64,000 nucleotides of DNA, taken from Thermotoga caldifontis AZM44c09. Lineage in GTDB: Bacteria > Thermotogota > Thermotogae > Thermotogales > DSM-5069. The stretch's first letter is position 1. Every line of letters starts with the position of its first letter. The stretch covers positions 620,001 through 684,000 of the forward strand of contig NZ_AP014509.1 of NCBI RefSeq assembly GCF_000828655.1, written 5' to 3'. This document shows, piece after piece, positions 26,337 to 33,952 of the stretch. Under the pieces are notes generated by a model. The model saw only the letters and a program-made list of their open reading frames with translations. It did no database searches and was not told the DNA's origin. Both the position numbers and the translations under genes were made by a program.

Positions 26337-26930
26337 ATGAGGAAGACTTTTCTGCTCGCACTCGTCATGTTTGCAGGCATTCTGTGTGCCACCTCGCTGT
26401 GGAACAGTTCGAGCAACCCTCAGTTCAGATACATCATCTCAGACAGAAAAGCGAGCCGTGTTGGTGACATCGTCACGATCGTGGTGCGCGAAAACCCACA
26501 GTTCAGCACCTCGACGAGTACAGAATCCTTGGAGAAGGCCCTCATGAATCTGCTCACGGGCACCGTGAAGAACATCACCAACTTCGATTTATCGAAGTTC
26601 ATACCCATAAACAACAACACGAACGTCGACAAGAGTACGAAGACGAGCACGAACGTTATCATGACCATGTCGGCCGTGGTGGTGGCGATAGAGAATGGAA
26701 ATCTGGTCATCGAAGGGAGCCGGCAGCTCAAGGTGGGTAACCAGCTCAGCGAGGTGATCATCAGAGGAACGGTGAGACCGGACGACATCGCCGCGAACAA
26801 CACGGTGGATTCTTCCAAGATCGCCAACTGCCAGATATGGGTCAACGGTCAGCTCGTCTTCAGGCAGAAACCTGACGAACAGTCGTGGCTCGATCTGTTC
26901 CTCTCCACGATCGCCCGGTTCCTGCTGTGA
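26337..26930 (+). CDS. flgH: Flagellar L-ring protein FlgH
   Basis: 197 residues. The N-terminal signal ends near ILCATSLW; the Cys is preceded by Leu rather than Gly/Ala/Ser, so the lipobox is not canonical. DRKASRVGDIVTIVVREN (about 37-54) and the C-terminal LVIEGSRQLKVGNQ and GTVRPDDIAANNTV segments are diagnostic of FlgH. It forms the outer-membrane bushing around the flagellar rod, here presumably in the toga. It lies between flgA and flgI with almost no spacing. Confidence 0.92.
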   Translation: MRKTFLLALVMFAGILCATSLWNSSSNPQFRYIISDRKASRVGDIVTIVVRENPQFSTSTSTESLEKALMNLLTGTVKNITNFDLSKFIPINNNTNVDKSTKTSTNVIMTMSAVVVAIENGNLVIEGSRQLKVGNQLSEVIIRGTVRPDDIAANNTVDSSKIANCQIWVNGQLVFRQKPDEQSWLDLFLSTIARFLL

Positions 26931-26940
26931 GGTGGTCTGT

Positions 26941-27933
26941 GTGAAGAAAATGCTGTTCTTGATGATGATAGTTTTAACTGTCGCGATTTTCGCATCGGCG
27001 CGGATCAAAGACATCGCTAAGTTCAGAGGCGTCAGGGACAACCAGCTCTTCGGTATAGGTATCGTCGTGGGGTTGAACGGCACGGGAGATTCTGGCAAGA
27101 TAAATTCCACCGTGCTGAGCAACATCGCAAAAACGCTCGGAGTGACGATGAATCCGGAGGATTTGAAAACGAGAAACAGCGCCATGGTGATGGTCGTGGC
27201 GGACATCCCTCCATTCTTCAAAGAAGGTATGAGGCTCGACGTGGTCGTCGCATCCATAGGCGATGCGAAGTCCCTCGAAGGTGGCATCCTGCTCCAGACA
27301 CCGCTGTTCGGTGCGGACGGTAATGTGTACGCGGTGGCGCAGGGCAGTGTGAGCACGGGCGGAGCGGAGGTGAAGGTCTCGGCGAACCTGCAATCCAAGT
27401 ACAAGGTTGTCGGCTTCATTCCGGCGGGTGCCATAGTCGAACGGGAGATACCTTTCGAGTTCGCCCAGTCCAGCACGGTGACGCTTTTGTTGAACCGGCC
27501 AGATTTCACAACCGCGGCGAGGGTCGCGCAGGCGATAAACACCACCTTCGACAGGAAGATCGCCAAAGCGATCGATGCTTCCACCATAAAGATAGATGTG
27601 CCTTCAGCGTTTGAAGACGATGTGATATCTTTCTTAGCGCTCGTGGAGGAGATCGAGGTTTCCGTCGATGCGCCAGCAAAGGTTGTTGTCAACGAGAAAA
27701 CGGGGACCATCGTGTTCGGTGGTAACGTGAAGGTGCTCGATTTCACGTTGTCCTACGGAGTTTTCAACGTGACGATCAGGAATGGAAAGCTGGCCGAAAA
27801 CGGGACGGAAGCCACGGTTGGTGCACTCGTTTCAGCTCTGAAGAGTCTCGGTGCCACACCACAGGACATCATCGCGATACTGCAATCCATGCACAAGGCT
27901 GGCGTGCTGCTCGCAGACTTGGTGGTGATGTGA
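26941..27933 (+). CDS. flgI: Flagellar P-ring protein FlgI
   Basis: 330 residues from GTG 26941 (GAGGTGG five bases upstream); an in-frame GTG at 26932 lies inside the ribosome site. A signal peptide is followed by RIKDIAKFRGVRDNQLFGIG and IVVGLNGTGD, the FlgI signature. The C-terminal SLGATPQDIIAILQSMHKAG is equally conserved. It assembles as the periplasmic P-ring with FlgA as chaperone. The stop abuts the next ATG. Confidence 0.95.
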   Translation: MKKMLFLMMIVLTVAIFASARIKDIAKFRGVRDNQLFGIGIVVGLNGTGDSGKINSTVLSNIAKTLGVTMNPEDLKTRNSAMVMVVADIPPFFKEGMRLDVVVASIGDAKSLEGGILLQTPLFGADGNVYAVAQGSVSTGGAEVKVSANLQSKYKVVGFIPAGAIVEREIPFEFAQSSTVTLLLNRPDFTTAARVAQAINTTFDRKIAKAIDASTIKIDVPSAFEDDVISFLALVEEIEVSVDAPAKVVVNEKTGTIVFGGNVKVLDFTLSYGVFNVTIRNGKLAENGTEATVGALVSALKSLGATPQDIIAILQSMHKAGVLLADLVVM

Positions 27934-28212
27934 ATGGTTGGACCAGTTCCTTCGATCGGCAAAAGTTCAGACAAACTTTGGAACGCGTGTGCAGATTTCA
28001 CCGCGACGATCTTTTACGATGTGCTCAAGAGGATGTACCAGTCGATTCCAAAATCCAGCCTGTTCAGGCGAACACTCGCAGAGGACTGGTTCATGAACAT
28101 GACCCTCTACGAGTATTCGAGGATGGCCACGAGGCAGGAACTCTCTTCTCTCACGAACCTGATTTACGAGGCGCTGGCAAAGAAAGCGTACAAGAACAAT
28201 CTTTCAATGTGA
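27934..28212 (+). CDS. FlgJ-like rod-binding protein (no muramidase domain)
   Basis: 92 residues. The pattern WNACADFTATIFYDVLKRM...FMNMTLYEYSRMA matches the N-terminal rod-binding domain of FlgJ. The glucosaminidase domain of proteobacterial FlgJ is absent, as is common outside that group. Its position directly after flgI, with ATG immediately following the flgI stop, supports the assignment. It probably caps or scaffolds rod growth in the periplasm. Confidence 0.75.
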   Translation: MVGPVPSIGKSSDKLWNACADFTATIFYDVLKRMYQSIPKSSLFRRTLAEDWFMNMTLYEYSRMATRQELSSLTNLIYEALAKKAYKNNLSM

Positions 28213-28221
28213 GGTGATCGT

Positions 28222-28707
28222 ATGAACATCGAAGTGGTTCAGGTGAACATACCGGAAGGTGCGAACGTGATTCTGGGTCACTCACACTTCATCAAAACGG
28301 TGGAAGATCTGTACGAGGTTGTGGTGACGACGAATCCGAACATGAAATTCGGACTCGCGTTCAACGAGGCGAGCGGACCTTGCCTGGTCAGGTACGAAGG
28401 CAACGATCAGGAACTCATCGATGTCGCGATCGATAATGCAAAAAGGATCGGAGCGGGACATTTGTTCGTGCTGGTCATCAAGAACGGTTATCCCATCAAC
28501 ATCCTCAACCAGATCAAAAACGTTCAGGAAGTGTGCAGGATCTTCGCCGCCACTGCGAACCCGCTTCAGGTGCTCGTGGTGCAGACCGATCAGGGAAGGG
28601 CCGTCATAGGTGTCGTGGACGGTTACGCGGTGAAAGGTGTCGAGACGGACAAAGATAGAGAATGGAGGCACAACTTCCTGAGACAGATCACGAAGTACAA
28701 GAAGTGA
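28222..28707 (+). CDS. Adenosine-specific kinase
   Basis: 161 residues matching the small adenosine-specific kinase family (formerly DUF355) of archaea and thermophilic bacteria: [12 protein letters not shown] start, [11 protein letters not shown] (about 48-58), [11 protein letters not shown] and the C-terminal [13 protein letters not shown]...[12 protein letters not shown]. Members phosphorylate adenosine to AMP. It is the last gene of the flagellar ring operon, nine bases after the FlgJ-like gene; the association looks positional rather than functional. Confidence 0.88.
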   Translation: MNIEVVQVNIPEGANVILGHSHFIKTVEDLYEVVVTTNPNMKFGLAFNEASGPCLVRYEGNDQELIDVAIDNAKRIGAGHLFVLVIKNGYPINILNQIKNVQEVCRIFAATANPLQVLVVQTDQGRAVIGVVDGYAVKGVETDKDREWRHNFLRQITKYKK

Positions 28708-28728
28708 AGCGATGTGAGCGGCATCTTC

Positions 28729-28753
28729 AACCCGCCCGCGGGGCGGGTTTTAT
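28729..28753 (+). terminator. Terminator of the flagellar ring/adenosine kinase operon
   Basis: AACCCGCCC and GGGCGGGTT form nine perfect pairs around a GCG loop, followed by a T-rich tail. Confidence 0.93.
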
Positions 28754-28759
28754 TTTTGT

Positions 28760-28823
28760 GACCCTCAACTCATATATCTTGATAATGAATTCGATGATAT
28801 GAGATATATTCATATATAGGGTC
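28760..28823. repeat. Imperfect AT-rich inverted repeat
   Basis: GACCCT (28760-28765) and AGGGTC (28818-28823) bound a segment in which ATATATCT (28772-28779) faces AGATATAT (28802-28809). The element lies just upstream of the promoter of the 54-residue gene and could be an operator region or the remnant of a small mobile element. Confidence 0.5.
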
Positions 28824-28841
28824 AATATTTACTAAAGACAC

Positions 28842-28870
28842 TTGACAAAAATTGAGGGACATGATAAACT
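28842..28870 (+). promoter_or_regulatory. Promoter of the small 54-residue gene
   Basis: A perfect TTGACA (28842-28847) is followed 17 bp later by TAAACT (28865-28870), a moderate -10 match. The ribosome site GGAGGTGAG begins about 10 bases beyond. Confidence 0.65.
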
Positions 28871-28889
28871 TTTTCTCGGAGGTGAGAAC

Positions 28890-29054
28890 ATGTTGGAGTA
28901 CTTGCTCGCAAAGATCAGGCACGAAGAACTCCTCAAAGAGGCAGAGAAGGAAAGGTTGATAAGGGAAGCTCAGAAGCAGTTCAAAGTCCTGCATGGTTCC
29001 AACGTTCAACAGGGTCAGGCGAGCGAAAAGAAAAAAGAAACGCTCAGGGTCTGA
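28890..29054 (+). CDS. Small highly charged helical protein, unknown
   Basis: 54 residues from the ATG at 28890, which has GGAGGTGAG seven bases upstream. The sequence LLAKIRHEELLKEAEKERL and what follows is a single amphipathic, Lys/Glu-rich helix with no membrane segment and no Cys. I recognise no family. Its own promoter and excellent ribosome site argue that it is real. It could be a small regulatory or nucleic-acid-associated protein, but nothing visible decides this. Confidence 0.65.
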   Translation: MLEYLLAKIRHEELLKEAEKERLIREAQKQFKVLHGSNVQQGQASEKKKETLRV

Positions 29055-29070
29055 GTTCGCGGAACACACC

Positions 29071-29100
29071 TTGCAGACGTCGCGGCCAGAGTCTTATAAT
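29071..29100 (+). promoter_or_regulatory. Promoter of the MFS transporter, probably giving a leaderless mRNA
   Basis: TTGCAG (29071-29076) and TATAAT (29095-29100) are 18 bp apart. The transporter ATG is at 29109, only eight bases after the -10 box, so transcription should begin at or next to the start codon. No Shine-Dalgarno sequence is present in the gap (CTTTTTGT). Confidence 0.75.
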
Positions 29101-29108
29101 CTTTTTGT

Positions 29109-30230
29109 ATGGTGCGACAACGTTTGACTTCGGTCTCGATAGAATTCTTCGCTTACGCATCACTCGCATGCATGACTCTGTTGAGCCAATATTTCGTTCG
29201 CATCGGTCTGTCTCCGTCCATCGTTGGTTTGCTCATGGCCTTACCTTCCATCAACGCGTTGTGGGCAAACCAGCTTTATTTTTTTCTGGCCTACAAACTG
29301 GGTGTGAAGAAAGTGGTTCTCTACTTCTCCCTTCTGGGAATCGCTTCCGTATGGTCTCTCTTTGCCTCCAGAACCGTGGCTCTCATCTTCACTTTCAGTT
29401 TTCTTTTGATGTTTTCGCAGGGCGCACTGGTTCCGCTTCTGGAATCTTCCTTGGTGGAGTTCGCGAGTCAATCGAACTTCGCCTACGGTAAAATAAGGCT
29501 CTTCGGCACACTCGGTTACGCCTTCGCTTCTTTCGTGATAGCCAGGCTGGTCAGCAGGGGTTTCAGCTCGTTGTTCGTGCTCTACTCACTTCTGTTCTTC
29601 TTGATAGGCTTCGCGGTGCAGACGAGTGAGCTTGGGGTGCGATTCCACCGCAGACCTTCCGTGCGAGCGGTCGATAAAAGATTCTTTCTGCTTTTCACGG
29701 TTGTGACTGCTTCTGTAGGTTTCAACCTGTTCAACAGCGTTTTCTTGCCTGTCCTTGTTGAATCGAAGCGTTTCCGGCCAGAGAGCGTCGGTCTGAGCCT
29801 CGCGCTCATGGCGATGAGCGAGATTCCCTTTTTATTGCTCGCCGAGCGGATCGTCAAAAAATTTGGAAGTCTCAGACTGCTTCTCAGTGCGTTCTTCGTC
29901 GTGGGACTCAGGTTGGTTTTGACTCCTTTAGCAGTTAACGAGGCTCAGCTGATACTCATCCAGCTCCTGCACGGCTGGACTTACATAGTGATCTACTATT
30001 CGGTGCTGTTCTTGATGAGGCGGATGCTTTCGGGTCACGTTCTGGAAGGTACGCAGATAGTTTTCTGGATGTCCCTTCAGGGTGTGGGGCCGCTGCTGGG
30101 TTCGAGTGTCGGAGGAGTGGTTGTGGAGCACCTCGGAACGAAGGCAACGTATCTGACCTTTGGCTTCATCGCCATCTCTCTCGTGTTGGTGGGTTGGTTC
30201 ATCGAGAAAAACTGTTTTGAAGGGGAGTGA
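29109..30230 (+). CDS. MFS transporter
   Basis: 373 residues with about 11-12 membrane helices. The loop between helices 2 and 3 and the motif YGKIRLFGTLGYAFASF (about 125-141) place it in the MFS_1-like group that includes nucleoside:H+ symporter- and LacY-like proteins. The substrate is unknown. The stop overlaps the region of the next start, so it is cotranslated with the PIG-L deacetylase, suggesting an acetylated amino sugar or similar compound. The start has no ribosome site (see its promoter). Confidence 0.82.
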   Translation: MVRQRLTSVSIEFFAYASLACMTLLSQYFVRIGLSPSIVGLLMALPSINALWANQLYFFLAYKLGVKKVVLYFSLLGIASVWSLFASRTVALIFTFSFLLMFSQGALVPLLESSLVEFASQSNFAYGKIRLFGTLGYAFASFVIARLVSRGFSSLFVLYSLLFFLIGFAVQTSELGVRFHRRPSVRAVDKRFFLLFTVVTASVGFNLFNSVFLPVLVESKRFRPESVGLSLALMAMSEIPFLLLAERIVKKFGSLRLLLSAFFVVGLRLVLTPLAVNEAQLILIQLLHGWTYIVIYYSVLFLMRRMLSGHVLEGTQIVFWMSLQGVGPLLGSSVGGVVVEHLGTKATYLTFGFIAISLVLVGWFIEKNCFEGE

Positions 30231-30235
30231 GGACC

Positions 30236-30991
30236 TTGGAACAGTTCGTGCGAAAGCTCAAGGGTATGATGAAGCTTCCAGATTTCGATTCGCTCGGTAA
30301 AGTGATGTGTGTACAACCGCATCCGGACGATGCCGACATTTCCATGGGTGGCACGGTCGCCAAACTCTCGAAAAAAGGTGTCAGGGTCTACTACGTAACG
30401 GTGACGGACGGCTCGGCGGGGACGCTCGACGAATCGCTGATGGGTGAAAGACTTGCTCAGATCAGAAAAAAGGAACAAGAAAAGGCTGCGGAAATACTGG
30501 GTGTGCACGAACTGATCTGGCTCGGTTTCGAAGACCTTGGAGATTATTCTGTCGAACAGGTGCGCGTGAAACTGGTTGAAGTTTTGAGAAAAGTTGAACC
30601 AGACGTGGTCTTCACGGTCGATCCCTTCACACCTTACGAGGTGCACCCGGATCACATCAAGTGCGGCATGTCCACTTCGCAGGCGGTGAGTCTGTACAGA
30701 CTGCCGAAATTACTTCCAGGCACTTCGAAGCACGCAGTGGCTGCGATTTCCTTCTTCAACACGGCGTTTCCGAACACTTTTTATCCCATCGATCAGGAAC
30801 ATCTGAACAAGAAGTTCCAGGCCATTTCACAGCACAAAAGTCAGTTCGATGAGAAATCTCTGCAGACTTTGTTCTTCTATCTGACCGAGAAGAGCAAGGC
30901 GTACTCACCGGTGGAGGGTCAGCTGGTAGAACCTTTCAAAACTCTCCCGCCTGTAGCACTCCATGTGATCAGCGAGGCGTACAGGCTTTGA
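30236..30991 (+). CDS. PIG-L/LmbE-family deacetylase
   Basis: 251 residues from TTG 30236, nine bases after AGGGGA; a GTG at 30227 overlapping the MFS stop is the alternative but sits against the ribosome site. The zinc motif QPHPDDADISMGG (about 25-37) and the distal EVHPDH motif supply the Asp and His ligands of the family. Members remove N-acetyl groups from GlcNAc-type sugars. With the upstream MFS transporter it may import and deacetylate an amino-sugar compound; this is inference from adjacency. Confidence 0.9.
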   Translation: MEQFVRKLKGMMKLPDFDSLGKVMCVQPHPDDADISMGGTVAKLSKKGVRVYYVTVTDGSAGTLDESLMGERLAQIRKKEQEKAAEILGVHELIWLGFEDLGDYSVEQVRVKLVEVLRKVEPDVVFTVDPFTPYEVHPDHIKCGMSTSQAVSLYRLPKLLPGTSKHAVAAISFFNTAFPNTFYPIDQEHLNKKFQAISQHKSQFDEKSLQTLFFYLTEKSKAYSPVEGQLVEPFKTLPPVALHVISEAYRL

Positions 30992-31026
30992 ACTTTTCGA
31001 GCGTTCTTCAGTCCATAGAGATGGAG

Positions 31027-31032
31027 TATAAT
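31027..31032 (+). promoter_or_regulatory. -10 box of the tmRNA gene
   Basis: A perfect TATAAT ends 11 bases before the mature tmRNA 5' end, implying a short 5' leader removed by RNase P. The -35 region (TTCTTC at 31004) is poor. Confidence 0.7.
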
Positions 31033-31043
31033 AGATAACTGCT

Positions 31044-31401
31044 GGGGGCGAACGGGTTCGACGGGTGTGAGATCCCCCAGGAAGCGAGCCGAGGTCTCCA
31101 CCTCCTCGTAAAAAAGGTGGAACAAAAAAGAAGTGCCAACTACGAAATGGCTCTCGCTGCCTAATAGAGAATAGGCAGCCGTCCCCCGCGAGGTCTGACC
31201 GGTGCCCGCGGACGGGGCGTGACCCAGCCGGTCCACCGCTGGAAGGTTTGCCCCGACCTTTCGGCGGGTTTCACAGGGGCTGTGACTTGCGAAGGCCTGC
31301 CTGTGGGCTTTTGCAAGTCGAGAACTGAACACAGGCTGCGCTCGGAGAAGCCTGGGGGTGCTCACATTCGGACGGGGGTTCGATTCCCCCCGCCTCCACC
31401 A
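31044..31401 (+). ncRNA. ssrA: Transfer-messenger RNA (tmRNA)
   Basis: The 5' end GGGGGCGAACGGGTTCGACG and the 3' end GGGTTCGATTCCCCCCGCCTC plus ACCA are diagnostic; GGGGGCG pairs with CGCCTCC as the acceptor stem, and CCA is encoded. The tag reading frame at 31135-31167 encodes ANYEMALAA followed by TAA TAG; the resume codon is GCC. GC-rich pseudoknot segments follow the tag. The RNA tags and rescues stalled ribosomes. Its 3' end is only three bases from the stop of the convergent methyltransferase gene, leaving no room for a separate terminator. Confidence 0.97.
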
Positions 31402-31404
31402 GAA

Positions 31405-32058
31405 TCATTTCTTTCTCCACCTCGCTACGTAGATCGCCCCGCAGTTTCCGGCTTTCACACCCGCGAGGTTGGCTTCTTCGTAAGGTGGAGAGGCGTTTGG
31501 GGAGAGGAAAACTGCCTCCGCTTCGGATTCACACGGTCCAAGCAGTTCGATGAGATCTTCCTTTGTGTAAAATCGAGCGTGAGACCAGGGTTTGACACCT
31601 CTGTCTGCGAGCTTGCGATACAGCGCCACCCATGAGGATAAGCCGTTCAGAATGCCGACCACCAGGGCTCCATTTCGTTTCAGAACCCTCAGCGATTCGT
31701 TCAGAACTTTTTGGGGATCCTGAACGAACTCGAGCGTTGTGAAGATGAGGACAACATCGAAGCTATCATCGTGCAGGGGTAGTTCTTCACCCTCAGCACA
31801 GATCCACCGGGCCGAAGGTACGTTCCTCCTTCCGATTTCGAACATGGTTTTGGACGGTTCTACAGCGACCATGACCGGATAGTTCAATCTTCTCAACCAC
31901 CAACCAGTTCCAGCGCCGATTTCGAGGAGTCTTTCGCCCGCGGGAAGTAGTTTCTTCAACGCTTTCTCTTCTTCCTTTATCACGAAGGAACCTAAGGGAG
32001 TTTCGTACCAGCTTTCGTAGTCCTGGGCGATTTCAGCGAAAACATCTTTGAAGCTCAT
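31405..32058 (-). CDS. Class I SAM-dependent methyltransferase
   Basis: 217 residues. Motif I LLEIGAGTGWWLRRL (about 40-54), motif II with AVEPSKTM, EELPLHDDSFDVVLIFTTLE and the RVLKRNGALVVG segment define a UbiE-like methyltransferase. Its start overlaps the stop of the MacB-like permease, so it is the last gene of the efflux operon, though no mechanistic link is obvious. Substrate unknown. Confidence 0.87.
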   Translation of the reverse strand: MSFKDVFAEIAQDYESWYETPLGSFVIKEEEKALKKLLPAGERLLEIGAGTGWWLRRLNYPVMVAVEPSKTMFEIGRRNVPSARWICAEGEELPLHDDSFDVVLIFTTLEFVQDPQKVLNESLRVLKRNGALVVGILNGLSSWVALYRKLADRGVKPWSHARFYTKEDLIELLGPCESEAEAVFLSPNASPPYEEANLAGVKAGNCGAIYVARWRKK

Positions 32059-33257
32059 TCGTACCTGAGCGCCTCCACCGGATCGAGTTTTGACGCCCTC
32101 ACGGCCGGCCAGACACCGAAGAACAGACCCACAAGGATGGAGACGGAAACGGCTATGAGGACCACACCTGGTGTCACGGCGGTTTGTACCGAGCCGATGC
32201 TCGCTATGAGCTTGGATAGGCCAAAACCCGCTGCAATGCCCAGCAGTCCCGCAACGGAAGTGAGCACGATCGACTCGAGCAGGAACTGGAGCAAAATGTG
32301 CCTTCGACTGGCTCCGATGGCTTTCCGAATGCCAATCTCTCTGGTTCTCTCTGTGACCGTAACGAGCATTATGTTCATTATGCCTATGCCACCCACGAGT
32401 AGCGAGATGCCAGCGATGCTACCCAGCATGAAGCTCAACATGGCCATCGTCTGGTTCACAGTCTCCAGGAGCGCGTCCTGGCTCACTATCCTGTATCTCT
32501 GTTCGTCTTTGAACTTCTCGAACAGAACGGAATCTATCTCCGCGACCGCCTGGTTCGCCAGGTTTTCTGAGACGGCCTGGGCGACTATCATCGAGACGTT
32601 TCTCCTTCTGAAGAGCCTGTTCTCGGCGGACGAGAAGGGCACTATGATCGATCTGTCTGGATTGAGGAACAGGAGGTTTCCACTTTTCTCGAGCACACCT
32701 ACGATGGTGTAGGTCTGTCTGATGGAACCGCTCGTGATCCTCACAGTCTGTCCCAGAGCGTTGCCGTCAGGGAAAAGTTCGTCTGCGACTTCTTTCCCTA
32801 TGACTGCCACACGACGTCTTTCATCCGAGCTGTCAAAGAATTCTCCCTGGGCGAGTTTGACGTTTAACATGTCGAACAACACCGCTCTCGCAGCTAAAAC
32901 AGTTGCCATGCTGTTCTGTCGTTCGTACTGAACGATGAAGTTTCCCTGCTGGATTGGCGTCACGTACCTGACGGAAGGACAGAGCTGGGCTATCCTGTCA
33001 GCATCTTCCTTTTCGAGAGTTTCTGTGAGTGCCGTGGCGACGCGTCCACCTCCACCCCTCGTGAACCCGGCCGTGACGAGTATGAGGTTCGAACCTATGG
33101 ACGTCAAAGACTGCCTGATGCTCCTGCTCGTACCCTCGGCGACCGAAACGACGCCTATGACGGCCGCCACACCTATGATGATCCCTATCATGGACAGGGC
33201 GGTACGCAGTTTGTTGTGCGCGATGGAACGAAAGGCCTCTTTCAGCATTTCAAGCAT
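32055..33257 (-). CDS. MacB-type ABC transporter permease
   Basis: 400 residues. An N-terminal membrane helix with ALSMIGIIIGVAAVIGVVSVAEG is followed by a large extracytoplasmic MacB_PCD domain (about 45-270) and three C-terminal helices (FtsX domain, with ERTREIGIRKAIGASRRHIL near 305). The ATPase is a separate gene, unlike the fused E. coli MacB. Start ATG 33257 overlaps the ATPase stop (ATGCTTGA). It works with the adjacent ATPase, adaptor and TolC-like proteins as a tripartite exporter. Confidence 0.93.
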   Translation of the reverse strand: MLEMLKEAFRSIAHNKLRTALSMIGIIIGVAAVIGVVSVAEGTSRSIRQSLTSIGSNLILVTAGFTRGGGGRVATALTETLEKEDADRIAQLCPSVRYVTPIQQGNFIVQYERQNSMATVLAARAVLFDMLNVKLAQGEFFDSSDERRRVAVIGKEVADELFPDGNALGQTVRITSGSIRQTYTIVGVLEKSGNLLFLNPDRSIIVPFSSAENRLFRRRNVSMIVAQAVSENLANQAVAEIDSVLFEKFKDEQRYRIVSQDALLETVNQTMAMLSFMLGSIAGISLLVGGIGIMNIMLVTVTERTREIGIRKAIGASRRHILLQFLLESIVLTSVAGLLGIAAGFGLSKLIASIGSVQTAVTPGVVLIAVSVSILVGLFFGVWPAVRASKLDPVEALRYE

Positions 33258-33942
33258 GCGCGTTCACCTCTTCGGCCACGATCTTGCCGTCGCGCATGCG
33301 AATTATCCTGTCTCCCCGGCTGGCAACTTCAGGATCGTGTGTGACTATGACCACGGTCTGGCCCCTCTCGTTCAATTCGGAGAAGATCTTCAATATTTCT
33401 TCTCCACTCTTCGAATCCAGGTTCCCGGTCGGTTCATCCGCGAGCAGTACGACGGGATCGTTCGCGAGCGCCCTCGCTATGGCGACCCTCTGCATCTGGC
33501 CTCCGGACAGCTGTGTCGGTCTGTGGTGCAATCTGTCTCCGAGTCCGACCAGTTCGAGCAGCTCTTTAGCCTTCTTGCGCCTCAGTGACTTCGGAACACC
33601 CGCGTAGATCATTGGCAGTTCAACGTTCTCGAGGGCGGTCAAACGGGAGAGCAGGTTGAACTGTTGAAAGACGAACCCGATCATTTTGTTCCTCACTTTC
33701 GCGAGCTGTGCATCGCTCAGTTTTGATACGGGCGTCGAAGCGATGTATATCTCGCCCTCGGTGGGTTTATCGAGACAGCCCATCAGATGGAGCAGGGTGG
33801 TCTTGCCGCTCCCAGACGGTCCCATCACGATCAGGAACTCCCCTTCTTCAACCGTCAGGCTCACACCGTCCAGCGCCCTGACCTCGGTTTCACCCATCCT
33901 GTATATCTTCCTGACGTTCTCGACCCTTATGATCTCGGCCAC
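33250..33942 (-). CDS. MacB/LolD-type ABC transporter ATPase
   Basis: 230 residues from GTG 33942, five bases after GAGGTGA; a GTG at 33951 lies within that ribosome site. Walker A GPSGSGKTT, Q-loop FVFQQFNLL, signature LSGGQMQRVAIARAL and Walker B VVLLADEPTGNLDS are complete, with the H-loop VIVTHD. Subfamily membership follows from the short single-domain form and the LLHLMGCLDKPTEGEI segment typical of MacB/LolD. It energises the adjacent permease. Confidence 0.95.
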   Translation of the reverse strand: MAEIIRVENVRKIYRMGETEVRALDGVSLTVEEGEFLIVMGPSGSGKTTLLHLMGCLDKPTEGEIYIASTPVSKLSDAQLAKVRNKMIGFVFQQFNLLSRLTALENVELPMIYAGVPKSLRRKKAKELLELVGLGDRLHHRPTQLSGGQMQRVAIARALANDPVVLLADEPTGNLDSKSGEEILKIFSELNERGQTVVIVTHDPEVASRGDRIIRMRDGKIVAEEVNAHA

Positions 33943-33952
33943 GGAGTTCACC

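Noticed and set aside
31219-31635. 138-codon plus-strand frame across the tmRNA
   Set aside because: It runs through tmRNA structure and the antisense of the methyltransferase.
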